Source of the DNA: Magnetospira sp.
Lineage (GTDB): Bacteria > Pseudomonadota > Alphaproteobacteria > Rhodospirillales > Magnetospiraceae
DNA: 5,030 nucleotides
Assembly (NCBI GenBank): GCA_028277325.1
Contig: JANQGL010000246.1
Span: 1-5,030, forward strand
Direction: 5' to 3'
Below, one piece after another: positions 1 through 5,030 of this stretch. How positions within the stretch are numbered: the first letter of the stretch is position 1; every line of letters starts with the position of its first letter. The notes beneath the pieces were generated by a model. The model saw only the letters and a list, made by a program, of their open reading frames with translations. It was not told where the DNA came from and did no database searches. Both the position numbers and the translations under genes were made by a program.

Positions 1-132
1 GGTTTCCCAGAACCGCAGCACGTGCTGCGGCAGGTCGAGGTCATCGGCCACCTCCCGGATCGTGCGGAAGGCGCCGGCGGACTTGCCGACGAGGCGCTCG
101 CTGTCCGGGGGAACGGTGGGCAGGGGCTCCAT
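1..132 (-). CDS. MerR-family transcriptional regulator (N-terminal part, cut by window edge)
   Basis: Only the first 44 codons are in the window; the gene runs off the left edge in an open frame. The ATG at 132-130 lies 14 bases after the ihfA stop on the same strand, so it is probably co-transcribed with ihfA. After a poorly conserved leader of about 16 residues comes KSAGAFRTIREVADDLDLPQ followed by HVLRFWET. This is the start of a MerR-type winged helix-turn-helix: the TIREVADDLDL segment forms the DNA-binding helices and HVLRFWE is the typical continuation. MerR proteins are dimeric DNA-binding regulators that twist promoters with long spacers. The effector domain, and so any ligand, is outside the window. 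No clear Shine-Dalgarno sequence is visible before the ATG, so expression may depend on translation of ihfA. An ihfA-merR pair is common in alphaproteobacteria (recalled knowledge). The family call is firm; the specific function is unknown. Confidence 0.88.
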   Translation of the reverse strand, partial: MEPLPTVPPDSERLVGKSAGAFRTIREVADDLDLPQHVLRFWET

Positions 133-146
133 CGGGGCGCCGACCG

Positions 147-446
147 TCAGGCCCGACGCTCGTTGATCCGGCCCTTGAGGACTTGCGACGGCCGAAACAC
201 CAGGACCTTGCGCGGCAGGATGGGCACCTCCTCGCCGGTTTTCGGGTTGCGTCCCACCCGCTGTCCTTTCTCGCGCACCGAAAAGCTCCCGAACGAGGAG
301 ACCTTAACGGTTTCGTCGCGACCCAGGGCTTCCGTGATCTCGTTGAGCACGGACTCCAGGAGCATCGCCGATTCGTTGCGCGACAGCCCCACCTCCTGGT
401 AGACCGCCTCGCTCAATTGAGCACGCGTGATCGTCTTCCCCGCCAT
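147..446 (-). CDS. ihfA: Integration host factor subunit alpha
   Basis: This encodes a 99-residue nucleoid protein of the HU/IHF family. It pairs with IHF beta (ihfB, not in this window) to bind and sharply bend DNA, affecting transcription, replication and recombination. Residues about 1-45 form the helical dimerisation part. SSFGSFSVREKGQRVGRNP (50-68) and KTGEEVPI (69-76) are the HU/IHF signature and DNA-contacting beta-arm, with the intercalating proline at residue 68. The alpha-type N-terminus (TITRAQLSEAVYQEVGLSRN) separates it from HU. The length matches alphaproteobacterial IHF alpha. The ATG at 446-444 is chosen because a GAGG ribosome site (455-458) lies 8 bases upstream. An in-frame TTG at 470-468 would add eight residues but sits only a few bases from the predicted transcription start. 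A promoter directly upstream suggests expression independent of fabH. Confidence 0.97.
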   Translation of the reverse strand: MAGKTITRAQLSEAVYQEVGLSRNESAMLLESVLNEITEALGRDETVKVSSFGSFSVREKGQRVGRNPKTGEEVPILPRKVLVFRPSQVLKGRINERRA

Positions 447-454
447 CGAAAACG

Positions 455-458
455 CCTC
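455..458 (-). promoter_or_regulatory. Ribosome binding site of ihfA
   Basis: Read on the minus strand this is GAGG, 8 bases before the ATG at 446-444. It decides the start: the alternative in-frame TTG at 470-468 has no comparable site and would place the ribosome site inside the coding sequence. Confidence 0.75.
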
Positions 459-480
459 GCTGGTGGACAATTTTCAAAAA

Positions 481-509
481 AGCCTATCAAGGGTCGGGAA
501 ATGCGTCAA
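481..509 (-). promoter_or_regulatory. Sigma70-like promoter of ihfA
   Basis: On the minus strand a -35 box TTGACG (509-504) and a -10 box TAGGCT (486-481) are separated by exactly 17 bases. The -35 matches five of six consensus positions. The predicted transcription start is near 474-475, giving a leader of about 28 bases before the ihfA ATG, with the GAGG ribosome site within it. The promoter lies in the 113-base gap between fabH and ihfA, the longest gap in the minus-strand block, which supports separate transcription of ihfA and the merR gene. The -10 box departs from consensus at three of six positions, which is common in high-GC alphaproteobacteria. Confidence 0.65.
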
Positions 510-522
510 TATCAAAGGGATG
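485..522 (+). promoter_or_regulatory. Possible paired IHF-binding sites around the ihfA promoter
   Basis: Two copies of a TATCAA core in the same orientation flank the promoter. TATCAAAGGGATG (510-522) fits the IHF consensus WATCAANNNNTTR at all but one fixed position, and TATCAAGGGTCGG (485-497) at all but two. They start 25 bases apart. The first abuts the -35 box and the second overlaps the -10 box by two bases. A run of six A (476-481) lies next to the inner site. IHF is known to repress its own alpha-subunit gene in E. coli. That it does so here is inference from position and motif only, and the consensus is loose. Confidence 0.3.
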
Positions 523-526
523 GGAA

Positions 527-551
527 CACCCTTTCAGGTTCCGGAAAGGTG
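527..551 (-). terminator. Weak hairpin after fabH
   Basis: Eight bases beyond the fabH stop, CACCTTTC (551-544) can pair with GAAAGGGTG (535-527), giving eight pairs with one bulged base and an 8-base loop. No T-run follows in the direction of transcription, so it is at best a weak or Rho-assisted terminator. It may equally be an mRNA 3' end stabiliser or chance. Its place between fabH and the ihfA promoter is the main argument for it. Confidence 0.3.
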
Positions 552-559
552 CGTCCCGT

Positions 560-1543
560 CTACCACCGGGCCAGGCAGCCGCCCCAGGTCAGGCCGCCGC
601 CCATGCCCTCCAGGAGGATCAGCTGGCCGGGCCGGATGCGGCCGTCGCGCACCGCCGTGTCCAGGGCCAGCGGCACCGACGCGGCGGAGGTGTTGGCGTG
701 CCGGTCCACGGTCACCACCACTTTCTCCGGCGCGAGCCCCAGCTTTTTCGCGGTGCCGGCGAGGATTCTCAGGTTGGCCTGATGCGGCACCAGCCAATCC
801 AGGTCGGCCACCGCGAACCCCTGCTCGGCCAGGATCTCGACGACCACCGAGGCGAGATTGGCGACCGCGTGCCGGAACACCTCCCGCCCCTGCATGCGCA
901 GGGCGCCCGCCGTCCCGGTCGACGACGGACCGCCGTCCACGTACAGCAGATCGTAATGCCGTCCGTCGGCGCGCAGACGCGATCCGAGAAGCCCGGGCGC
1001 GCCCGGCCGGCTCGGCTCGGCGCGCAGGACGACGGCGCCGGCGCCGTCGCCGAACAGCACGCAGGTGCCGCGGTCGGTCCAGTCGAGAATGCGCGAGAAG
1101 GTCTCGGCCCCGATCACCAGGGCGCAGCGATGCTGCCCGACGCGCAGGAAGCTGTCGGCCACCGCCAGGGCATAGATGAACCCCGTGCACACCGCCTGCA
1201 CGTCGAACGCGGCGCCCTGGGTGATCCCGAGTTTCGCCTGCACCTTGGTCGCGGTGGCCGGAAAGGTGTTGTCCGGTGTCGCCGTCGCGACGACCACCAG
1301 ATCCACCTCGTCGGCCGCGACGCCGGCCATGTCGAGGGCGCGCCGTGCCGCCGCGACCGCGAGGTCGGAGGTCAGTTCCCCCTCGGCCGCGAAATACCGC
1401 TGCCGGATGCCCGAGCGCTCGACGATCCAGTCGTCGCTGGTGTCGACGGTCCGCGCCAGTTCCTCGTTGGAGACCGCGCGCGCCGGCAAGTACGACCCGC
1501 AACCGACGATCCGGGACGTGAAGGGGGTCACGGAATGGGTCAT
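560..1543 (-). CDS. fabH: 3-oxoacyl-ACP synthase III (beta-ketoacyl-ACP synthase III)
   Basis: FabH condenses acetyl-CoA (or another short acyl-CoA) with malonyl-ACP to make a 3-oxoacyl-ACP, the first elongation step of type II fatty acid synthesis in the cytoplasm. The 327-residue length is usual. The thiolase-fold catalytic triad is complete: Cys119 in AVCTGF, His254 in PHQAN and Asn284 in HANTSAAS. Other family marks are DDWIVERSGI (37-46), the glycine-rich GDGAGA (165-170) and the C-terminal LEGMGGGLTWGG (311-322). The ATG at 1543-1541 overlaps the plsX stop as ATGA, a strong sign of translational coupling, and the protein begins at the expected distance before RIVGCGSYLP. Only a weak GGAG is seen about 12 bases upstream. 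Translation ends at TAG. The pairing with plsX is the standard arrangement across bacteria. Nothing is missing or unusual. Confidence 0.97.
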   Translation of the reverse strand: MTHSVTPFTSRIVGCGSYLPARAVSNEELARTVDTSDDWIVERSGIRQRYFAAEGELTSDLAVAAARRALDMAGVAADEVDLVVVATATPDNTFPATATKVQAKLGITQGAAFDVQAVCTGFIYALAVADSFLRVGQHRCALVIGAETFSRILDWTDRGTCVLFGDGAGAVVLRAEPSRPGAPGLLGSRLRADGRHYDLLYVDGGPSSTGTAGALRMQGREVFRHAVANLASVVVEILAEQGFAVADLDWLVPHQANLRILAGTAKKLGLAPEKVVVTVDRHANTSAASVPLALDTAVRDGRIRPGQLILLEGMGGGLTWGGCLARW

Positions 1544-2634
1544 GGGTGGGCCGACTCCGATCCGATCGCCGACAGGGGGGCGACGACGCCGTTGACGGTC
1601 GGGCGGCTGCCTCCCTGGGCCGACATCAGGCGTTCCAGGTCGCGCGTGATGCGGTCGTTGAATCCATGCCGCACCATCCGCTCGGCGGCCCGGATGGCAT
1701 TGCAGAACCCGATCGCGTCGGTGCCGCCGTGGCTTTTCACGCAAATCCCGTTCAAGCCCACGAACATGGCCCCGTTGTAGCGGCGCGGGTCCACCTTCTG
1801 CTTGAACTTGCGCAGCGCCGGCATCGCCAGCAGGGCGCCGGTCTTGGCCAGCAGCGACCCCTGCAGGGCCTCGCGCAGGAAATAGCCGAACAGGCGGGCG
1901 GTGCCCTCGGCGGTTTTCAGGGCCACGTTGCCGGTGAACCCGTCGGTCACCACCACATCGACGGTGCCGCGCCCGATGTCGTCCCCCTCGACGAAGCCGT
2001 GGAACTTGATCGGCAGGTTGGCGTTCTGCAGCATCAGGCTGGCCTGCTTGACATCGTCGTGCCCTTTCAGGTCCTCCACCCCCACGTTGAGGATGCCCAC
2101 CGACGGCTGCTCCAGGTCCAGCACCTGGCGCGCGAACACCTCTCCCATGACCGCGAACTGCACCAGGTTCTCGGCCCCGCAGACCACGTTGGCGCCCAGG
2201 TCCAGCATCACGGTGCGACCGCGCTGGGTCGGGAAATAGGTGGCGATCGCCGGACGGTCGATCCCCGACAGGGTCCGCAGCTGCAGCACCGACATCGCCA
2301 TCAGGGCGCCCGTGTTGCCGGCCGAGACGACGCTTTCCGCCTCGCCCGCCTTCACCGCCGCGATCGCCTTCCACATGCTCGACTCGCGACCGCTGCGCAC
2401 CGCCACCGAGGGCTTGCACCGGTTGGTGATGACCTCGGCGGCGTGCCGGACCTCGGTCGCCACGCGCGCCTTCGGATACTTCCGCAACAACTCGTGCAGC
2501 CGCCCTTCCTCACCGAACAGCAGGAACCGGGCATCCGGAACCCGTTTCAAGGCAAGGTCCATCCCCTCGATGACCATTTCGGGCGCCTTGTCGCCCCCCA
2601 TGGCATCGATGGACAGCGTCTTCTTTGCGTTCAA
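1540..2634 (-). CDS. plsX: Phosphate acyltransferase PlsX
   Basis: PlsX is a peripheral membrane enzyme that converts acyl-ACP and inorganic phosphate to acyl-phosphate. PlsY then uses the acyl-phosphate to acylate glycerol 3-phosphate, the first step of phospholipid synthesis. The 364 residues match the family. Conserved blocks in order are DAMGGD (10-15), SAGNTGA (104-110), DLGAN (145-149), GFVEGDD (213-219), VVTDGFTGN (228-236) and YNGAMFVGLNGI (286-297). The start is a TTG at 2634-2632, preceded by GGGGGA (2647-2642) at 7 bases. The first downstream ATG lies inside the conserved DAMGGD block and would be too late, so TTG is well supported. The 3' end overlaps fabH by four bases (ATGA). 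A GC-rich hairpin directly upstream of the ribosome site may affect initiation. The gene lies 36 bases after rpmF and is probably in the same transcript. Confidence 0.96.
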   Translation of the reverse strand: MNAKKTLSIDAMGGDKAPEMVIEGMDLALKRVPDARFLLFGEEGRLHELLRKYPKARVATEVRHAAEVITNRCKPSVAVRSGRESSMWKAIAAVKAGEAESVVSAGNTGALMAMSVLQLRTLSGIDRPAIATYFPTQRGRTVMLDLGANVVCGAENLVQFAVMGEVFARQVLDLEQPSVGILNVGVEDLKGHDDVKQASLMLQNANLPIKFHGFVEGDDIGRGTVDVVVTDGFTGNVALKTAEGTARLFGYFLREALQGSLLAKTGALLAMPALRKFKQKVDPRRYNGAMFVGLNGICVKSHGGTDAIGFCNAIRAAERMVRHGFNDRITRDLERLMSAQGGSRPTVNGVVAPLSAIGSESAHP

Positions 2635-2641
2635 GCGTCGT

Positions 2642-2647
2642 TCCCCC
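2642..2647 (-). promoter_or_regulatory. Ribosome binding site supporting the TTG start of plsX
   Basis: Minus-strand GGGGGA, 7 bases before the TTG at 2634-2632. It decides the start, since no ATG or GTG lies in a suitable place between the rpmF stop and the conserved DAMGGD motif. Confidence 0.6.
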
Positions 2648-2662
2648 GCCGGCCGCGCCGGC
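2648..2662 (-). other. GC-rich intercistronic hairpin between rpmF and plsX
   Basis: GCCGGC at 2648-2653 and again at 2657-2662, separated by three bases, can form a six-pair all-GC stem. GCCGGC is itself palindromic, so this is also a short direct repeat. It starts eight bases after the rpmF stop and ends directly against the plsX ribosome site. There is no T-run, so it is unlikely to be a simple terminator. It might modulate read-through, mRNA ends or plsX initiation. In GC-rich DNA it may also be chance. Confidence 0.3.
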
Positions 2663-2670
2663 CGACCTCG

Positions 2671-2853
2671 TTACGCCGCGTCGGTTTCCAAAACCTCGCG
2701 GCCATTGTAGTGGCCGCACGACTCGCAAACATGGTGCGGACGCTTCAGTTCGCCGCAGTTGGGGCATTCCTCGTAGGAAGCCGGTTTCAGTGCATCGTGG
2801 GCGCGGCGCATGTTGCGCCGCGACTGGGTGACCTTTTTCTTGGGAACAGCCAT
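2671..2853 (-). CDS. rpmF: 50S ribosomal protein L32
   Basis: This is the small L32 protein of the large ribosomal subunit, 60 residues. It begins with the typical basic MAVPKKKVTQSRRNMRRAHD. It carries a complete zinc-ribbon motif, Cys30 and Cys33 in CPNC with Cys43 and Cys46 in CESC, so it is the zinc-binding form and not a cysteine-free paralogue. The ATG at 2853-2851 is the only start that keeps this N-terminus. An AAAGA lies upstream but the ribosome site is weak. The gene sits between the DUF177 gene (105-base gap holding a probable promoter) and plsX (36-base gap), the classic yceD-rpmF-plsX-fabH order. Nothing abnormal is seen. Confidence 0.98.
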   Translation of the reverse strand: MAVPKKKVTQSRRNMRRAHDALKPASYEECPNCGELKRPHHVCESCGHYNGREVLETDAA

Positions 2854-2896
2854 TTCGTTCGTCTTTCATCGTGGAAGCCGCCCGGCGGGGGCCTTG

Positions 2897-2923
2897 TTTA
2901 TACAAAATCACCCCGTGGGGCAA
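2897..2923 (-). promoter_or_regulatory. Probable promoter ahead of rpmF-plsX-fabH
   Basis: On the minus strand a good -10 box TATAAA (2902-2897) stands in an AT-rich patch in otherwise very GC-rich sequence. The best -35 candidates are overlapping, CTTGCC at 16 bases or TTGCCC at 15 bases upstream, and are weak. The element is in the 105-base gap between the DUF177 stop and the rpmF start. Transcription would start about 40 bases before the rpmF ATG. It would let ribosomal protein and lipid genes be expressed apart from the chaperone-DUF177 pair. The -10 is convincing and the -35 is not. Confidence 0.45.
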
Positions 2924-2958
2924 GCCCGCCCTGCGAGCCCCGGCAAACTGCCCACTGT

Positions 2959-3510
2959 TTAACGGTTTTCGCGCAGCTTTGCCAGCGCCGAGAACGGACC
3001 CGCGGGGACGCTTGCCGGGCCTTCGCCGCGGTCCTCCGTCGCGTAGCCGCCGAACGCGACGCCCGGCGCCCTGGGATAGGCCGGAATCTCCAGCGCGAAC
3101 TGCTCGGCCGCCAGTTCCCCAAGGTCCACCACGCCGTCGATCAGCGGTTCCGCGTCGTCCTCCGGATCCAGGTCCAGCTCGCCGTCGGGGATCGAACCGT
3201 CCCCGGCATCGCGGCGATACCGAACCTCGAACCCGGCGTCGATCTCGGTGTCCACGGGATCGAGGGAGACCACGCAGGCCTGGCGGACGCGGCCGCCGAC
3301 CCGGCCGCGCACCACGAGCCCCGCCGCCCCGGCCAGCGGCGTCAGGCGCAGATCGGCCTCCAGGGGACCAATTCCCAGGACGCCGAAACGGCCCGCAAGG
3401 GCGGCGCATTGCGCCTCCGTGGCGCATAGCGTCAGGCGCGTTTCGCCGCCCGGCAAATCGTCGACGACCACCGGGTACGGGAACTCGGCCGGCGGCGCGG
3501 GGGCCGTCAC
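2959..3510 (-). CDS. DUF177 (YceD-family) protein, probable 23S rRNA/ribosome accumulation factor
   Basis: This encodes 183 residues from a GTG start at 3510-3508 that overlaps the preceding stop as GTGA. The overlap is the main reason for choosing this start, since the frame stays open far upstream only as a shadow of other genes. Family features are the RQACVVSLDPVDTEID stretch with the single conserved Cys79, an acidic centre (about 104-130, DLDPEDDAEPLIDG), VVDLGELAAEQFALEIPAYP (127-146), and the terminal PFSALAKLR (172-180). DUF177 proteins are almost always encoded beside rpmF. The plant homologue and YceD are linked to 23S rRNA accumulation and 50S assembly (established for the family, not shown here). 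No signal peptide or membrane segment is visible, so it is expected in the cytoplasm. Translation ends at TAA. The family assignment is confident; the precise role is inferred. Confidence 0.92.
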   Translation of the reverse strand: MTAPAPPAEFPYPVVVDDLPGGETRLTLCATEAQCAALAGRFGVLGIGPLEADLRLTPLAGAAGLVVRGRVGGRVRQACVVSLDPVDTEIDAGFEVRYRRDAGDGSIPDGELDLDPEDDAEPLIDGVVDLGELAAEQFALEIPAYPRAPGVAFGGYATEDRGEGPASVPAGPFSALAKLRENR

Positions 3511-4064
3511 GACGCCGCCTCGGGCGCCACCGGCGCCGCGAACGAGACCCGTCCCGACAGGATCTCGTCCAGCGGCTGCGCCTCCAGGAACGCCGCCTGG
3601 GCCCGCGCATAGGCCGCCATGGCCGCGATCCGGGCCTCGCCGGGGTCCGTCTTGCGGTAGAGATTGCGGGCCAGGGCGGCGTGCAGCAGGTCGTCCTCGG
3701 ACGCCTTGAGGCCGGAGTCGTAGGCCTCGATGCGGCCGTAGAACGCCCGGGCCACCGCCTTGACGTTGCTGCCGATGCGGATGTCGCTGACCCCCATTTC
3801 GCGCAGGTTGTAGTCGACGTCGACGAACATCGCGTCGAACAGCGCCTGCGACAGGTCGGACGCCGTCCGGTCCTCCGCCGCTCCCAGCCGCCGCATCACC
3901 AGGAAGGCGTGCAGGGCGATCATGTCGAACCGGCCGTCGGCGGTGTCCGCGACCCCGAACGATCGATAGAACACCGGCCGGCGGGCCTGCGCGACGAGGC
4001 TGCCGTAAAGCGCCTGCGCGGCCGCCGCGTGGGGATTTTTCCGGAACAGTCTGAATAGGCCCAT
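3507..4064 (-). CDS. Ubiquinol-cytochrome c chaperone, CBP3 family
   Basis: This 185-residue protein matches the CBP3/UQCC1 family, which in mitochondria binds newly made cytochrome b during assembly of the bc1 complex (complex III). The bacterial members are assumed to have a related role. The typical pattern is visible in order: a basic start MGLFRLFRKN, then LYGSLVAQARRPVFY (19-33), DTADGRFDMIALHAFLVMRRL (40-60), LFDAMFVDVDYNLREMGVSD (75-94) and VKAVARAFYGRIEAY (101-115). The ATG at 4064-4062 has AGGCGG about 5 bases upstream. An in-frame TTG at 4085 would add seven uncharacteristic residues and is rejected. There is no membrane segment; a cytoplasmic, membrane-associated site is likely. 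The stop is overlapped by the GTG of the DUF177 gene. It is divergent from bamE across an 82-base spacer. It is not a bc1 subunit itself. Confidence 0.93.
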   Translation of the reverse strand: MGLFRLFRKNPHAAAAQALYGSLVAQARRPVFYRSFGVADTADGRFDMIALHAFLVMRRLGAAEDRTASDLSQALFDAMFVDVDYNLREMGVSDIRIGSNVKAVARAFYGRIEAYDSGLKASEDDLLHAALARNLYRKTDPGEARIAAMAAYARAQAAFLEAQPLDEILSGRVSFAAPVAPEAAS

Positions 4065-4078
4065 GGGTCCGCCTGACG

Positions 4079-4110
4079 TTGACAAGGTTCGGAAAGCGGT
4101 GCGATGTATC
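4079..4110 (+). promoter_or_regulatory. Possible promoter of bamE
   Basis: A perfect -35 box TTGACA lies at 4079-4084 in the 82-base divergent spacer. At 17-18 bases the -10 candidates (CGATGT, GATGTA) are poor. TGTATC at 4105-4110 is a somewhat better match but 20 bases away. It lies about 40-70 bases before the bamE ATG, a suitable place. On the opposite strand TTGACG (4145-4140) could be a -35 for the chaperone gene, but no good -10 follows it. Confidence 0.4.
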
Positions 4111-4129
4111 CGTGTTGGTTTGCCGCCTC

Positions 4130-4135
4130 AGGAAG
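4130..4135 (+). promoter_or_regulatory. Ribosome binding site of bamE
   Basis: AGGAAG, 11 bases before the ATG at 4147. It supports this start over an earlier in-frame ATG at 4063, which would give a non-signal-peptide extension running through the promoter region. Confidence 0.55.
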
Positions 4136-4146
4136 ACAGCGTCAAG

Positions 4147-4614
4147 ATGTCCGTTGACCGCCGCCCCGCCAGGCCCGCAGCGACCGCCGCCCTGATGGCC
4201 GGGGCGGTCGCCGCCGGCCTGTGGACGGGCGCCTGCGCGCCGCGAATCGATACCCGGGGCAACCTGCCCGATCCGGAGGCGCTTTCGGAGGTCCGGCTCG
4301 ACGAGTATACCCGGGAAGACGTGGCGGATCTCCTGGGCTCGCCGTCCAGCACCTCCGGCTTCGGCGGCGAGACCTGGTACTACATCAGCAAGCGCACCGA
4401 GACCACCGCGTTCTGGGCCCCCGAGGTCGCCGAGCGCCGGGTGATCGCCGTCCACTTCAACGACCGCGGCGTCGTCACGTCGATCGAGCAACTGGGTCTG
4501 GACGACGGCAATCAGGTCCGGATCGTGGACCGCGAAACCCCCACCTCGGGTCACGAGCTGACCTTCATCGAGCAGCTGTTCGGCAATATCGGGCGGTTTA
4601 CCGGCAAGAAATAG
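4147..4614 (+). CDS. bamE: Outer membrane protein assembly factor BamE (SmpA/OmlA lipoprotein)
   Basis: BamE is a small lipoprotein of the BAM complex, which folds beta-barrel proteins into the outer membrane. The protein has 155 residues. A basic N-region and a hydrophobic stretch (about 12-27) precede Cys30 in WTGAC, the likely lipidated residue; the -3 position is Thr where Leu is usual. The mature SmpA/OmlA domain follows: TREDVADLLGSPS (55-67), GETWYYISKRTE (74-85), FWAPEVAERRVIAVHF (89-104), then a C-terminus with LTFIEQLFGNIGRF (138-151) that is typical of alphaproteobacteria. The first part (DEYTREDVADLLGSPS) is the characteristic SmpA/OmlA helix segment. The ATG at 4147 is chosen because it gives a proper signal peptide and has AGGAAG upstream. 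It is transcribed away from the chaperone operon and converges on hppA, with a hairpin 48 bases after its TAG stop. Confidence 0.93.
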   Translation: MSVDRRPARPAATAALMAGAVAAGLWTGACAPRIDTRGNLPDPEALSEVRLDEYTREDVADLLGSPSSTSGFGGETWYYISKRTETTAFWAPEVAERRVIAVHFNDRGVVTSIEQLGLDDGNQVRIVDRETPTSGHELTFIEQLFGNIGRFTGKK

Positions 4615-4661
4615 ACCGTCCTCGCCGCGCCCCGGCGCCAACCGCCCCCGCGCGACGGGCA

Positions 4662-4692
4662 AAGGGCCCCGGCGGTATCCGCCGGAGCCCTT
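4662..4692. terminator. Bidirectional hairpin terminator between bamE and hppA
   Basis: A 14-position stem, AAGGGCCCCGGCGG (4662-4675) against CCGCCGGAGCCCTT (4679-4692), has 13 pairs, one C-A mismatch (4668/4686) and a TAT loop. It lies between convergent genes, 48 bases after the bamE stop and 25 bases after the hppA stop. It is flanked by short T-runs on either strand (TT and TTT). The stem is very stable but the T-runs are short, as is common in GC-rich genomes. Confidence 0.7.
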
Positions 4693-4716
4693 CACCTGGC
4701 TTGGTTGGTGGTCGCC

Positions 4717-5030
<314 letters not shown>

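Noticed and set aside
447..470. TTG at 470 as the ihfA start
   Set aside because: It adds eight residues not typical of IHF alpha, lies only about five bases from the predicted transcription start, and ignores the good GAGG site before the ATG at 446.
560..2419. Very long minus-strand open frame of about 619 codons
   Set aside because: Only its 3' part (from 1543) is fabH. The rest runs out of frame through plsX and has the Arg/Gly/Ala-rich composition of a shadow frame in GC-rich DNA.
2911..2958. Possible terminator after the DUF177 gene (GC-rich short stems such as CCCC-GGGG)
   Set aside because: The stems are short with two-base loops or need long loops, and the following TGATTTTG is part of the proposed promoter; not distinct enough from chance.
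1546..3429. Long plus-strand open frame of about 627 codons
   Set aside because: It lies opposite plsX, rpmF and most of the DUF177 gene, shows no recognisable domain, and is His/Arg/Gln/Gly-rich as expected for the antisense of GC-rich coding sequence.
2871..4058. Plus-strand open frame opposite the DUF177 and chaperone genes
   Set aside because: Strongly Arg/Pro-rich with no family resemblance; both genes on the other strand are clearly real.
3511..4695. Upstream extension of the DUF177 frame
   Set aside because: It runs through the chaperone gene in another frame and antisense to bamE. The GTG at 3510 with the GTGA overlap is a sound start.

Overview
This is a GC-rich (roughly two-thirds G+C by eye) bacterial housekeeping segment. 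The protein sequences and gene order point to an alphaproteobacterium, most likely a Rhodospirillales-like lineage. The pointers are an alphaproteobacterial IHF alpha subunit followed by a MerR-type regulator, a CBP3-type ubiquinol-cytochrome c chaperone, the short BamE form ending in a GNIGRF-type motif, and an H+-pyrophosphatase C-terminus of the kind I associate with Rhodospirillum. The assignment rests on remembered family features; no database was searched.

Layout, right to left, for the minus-strand block: a CBP3-family chaperone (4064-3507), a DUF177/YceD protein (3510-2959) coupled to it by a GTGA overlap, rpmF for ribosomal protein L32 (2853-2671), plsX (2634-1540, TTG start), fabH (1543-560, ATGA overlap with plsX), ihfA (446-147) with its own sigma70-like promoter, and the first 44 codons of a MerR-family regulator (132 to the left edge). 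To the right, bamE runs on the plus strand (4147-4614), divergent from the chaperone gene. It converges on the 3' end of hppA, and a strong GC-rich hairpin (4662-4692) lies between the two.

How the genes work together: PlsX and FabH act at the junction of fatty acid initiation and phospholipid synthesis. L32 and DUF177 belong to 50S ribosome assembly; yceD-rpmF-plsX-fabH is a widely conserved cluster. CBP3 supports assembly of respiratory complex III, BamE supports outer-membrane beta-barrel insertion, and the membrane pyrophosphatase couples pyrophosphate hydrolysis to proton pumping. IHF and the MerR protein are regulators. No gap between genes exceeds about 115 bases.

I found no undescribed system. 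The one clearly abnormal structure is at the right edge. Only the last ~70 codons of hppA are present, and where its upstream part should be, the sequence folds back into an inverted copy of the same region (4785-4888 against 4927-5030, 103 of 104 positions complementary, 38-base spacer). This looks most like an assembly or amplification chimera at a contig end, although a real inverted duplication cannot be excluded from the sequence alone.
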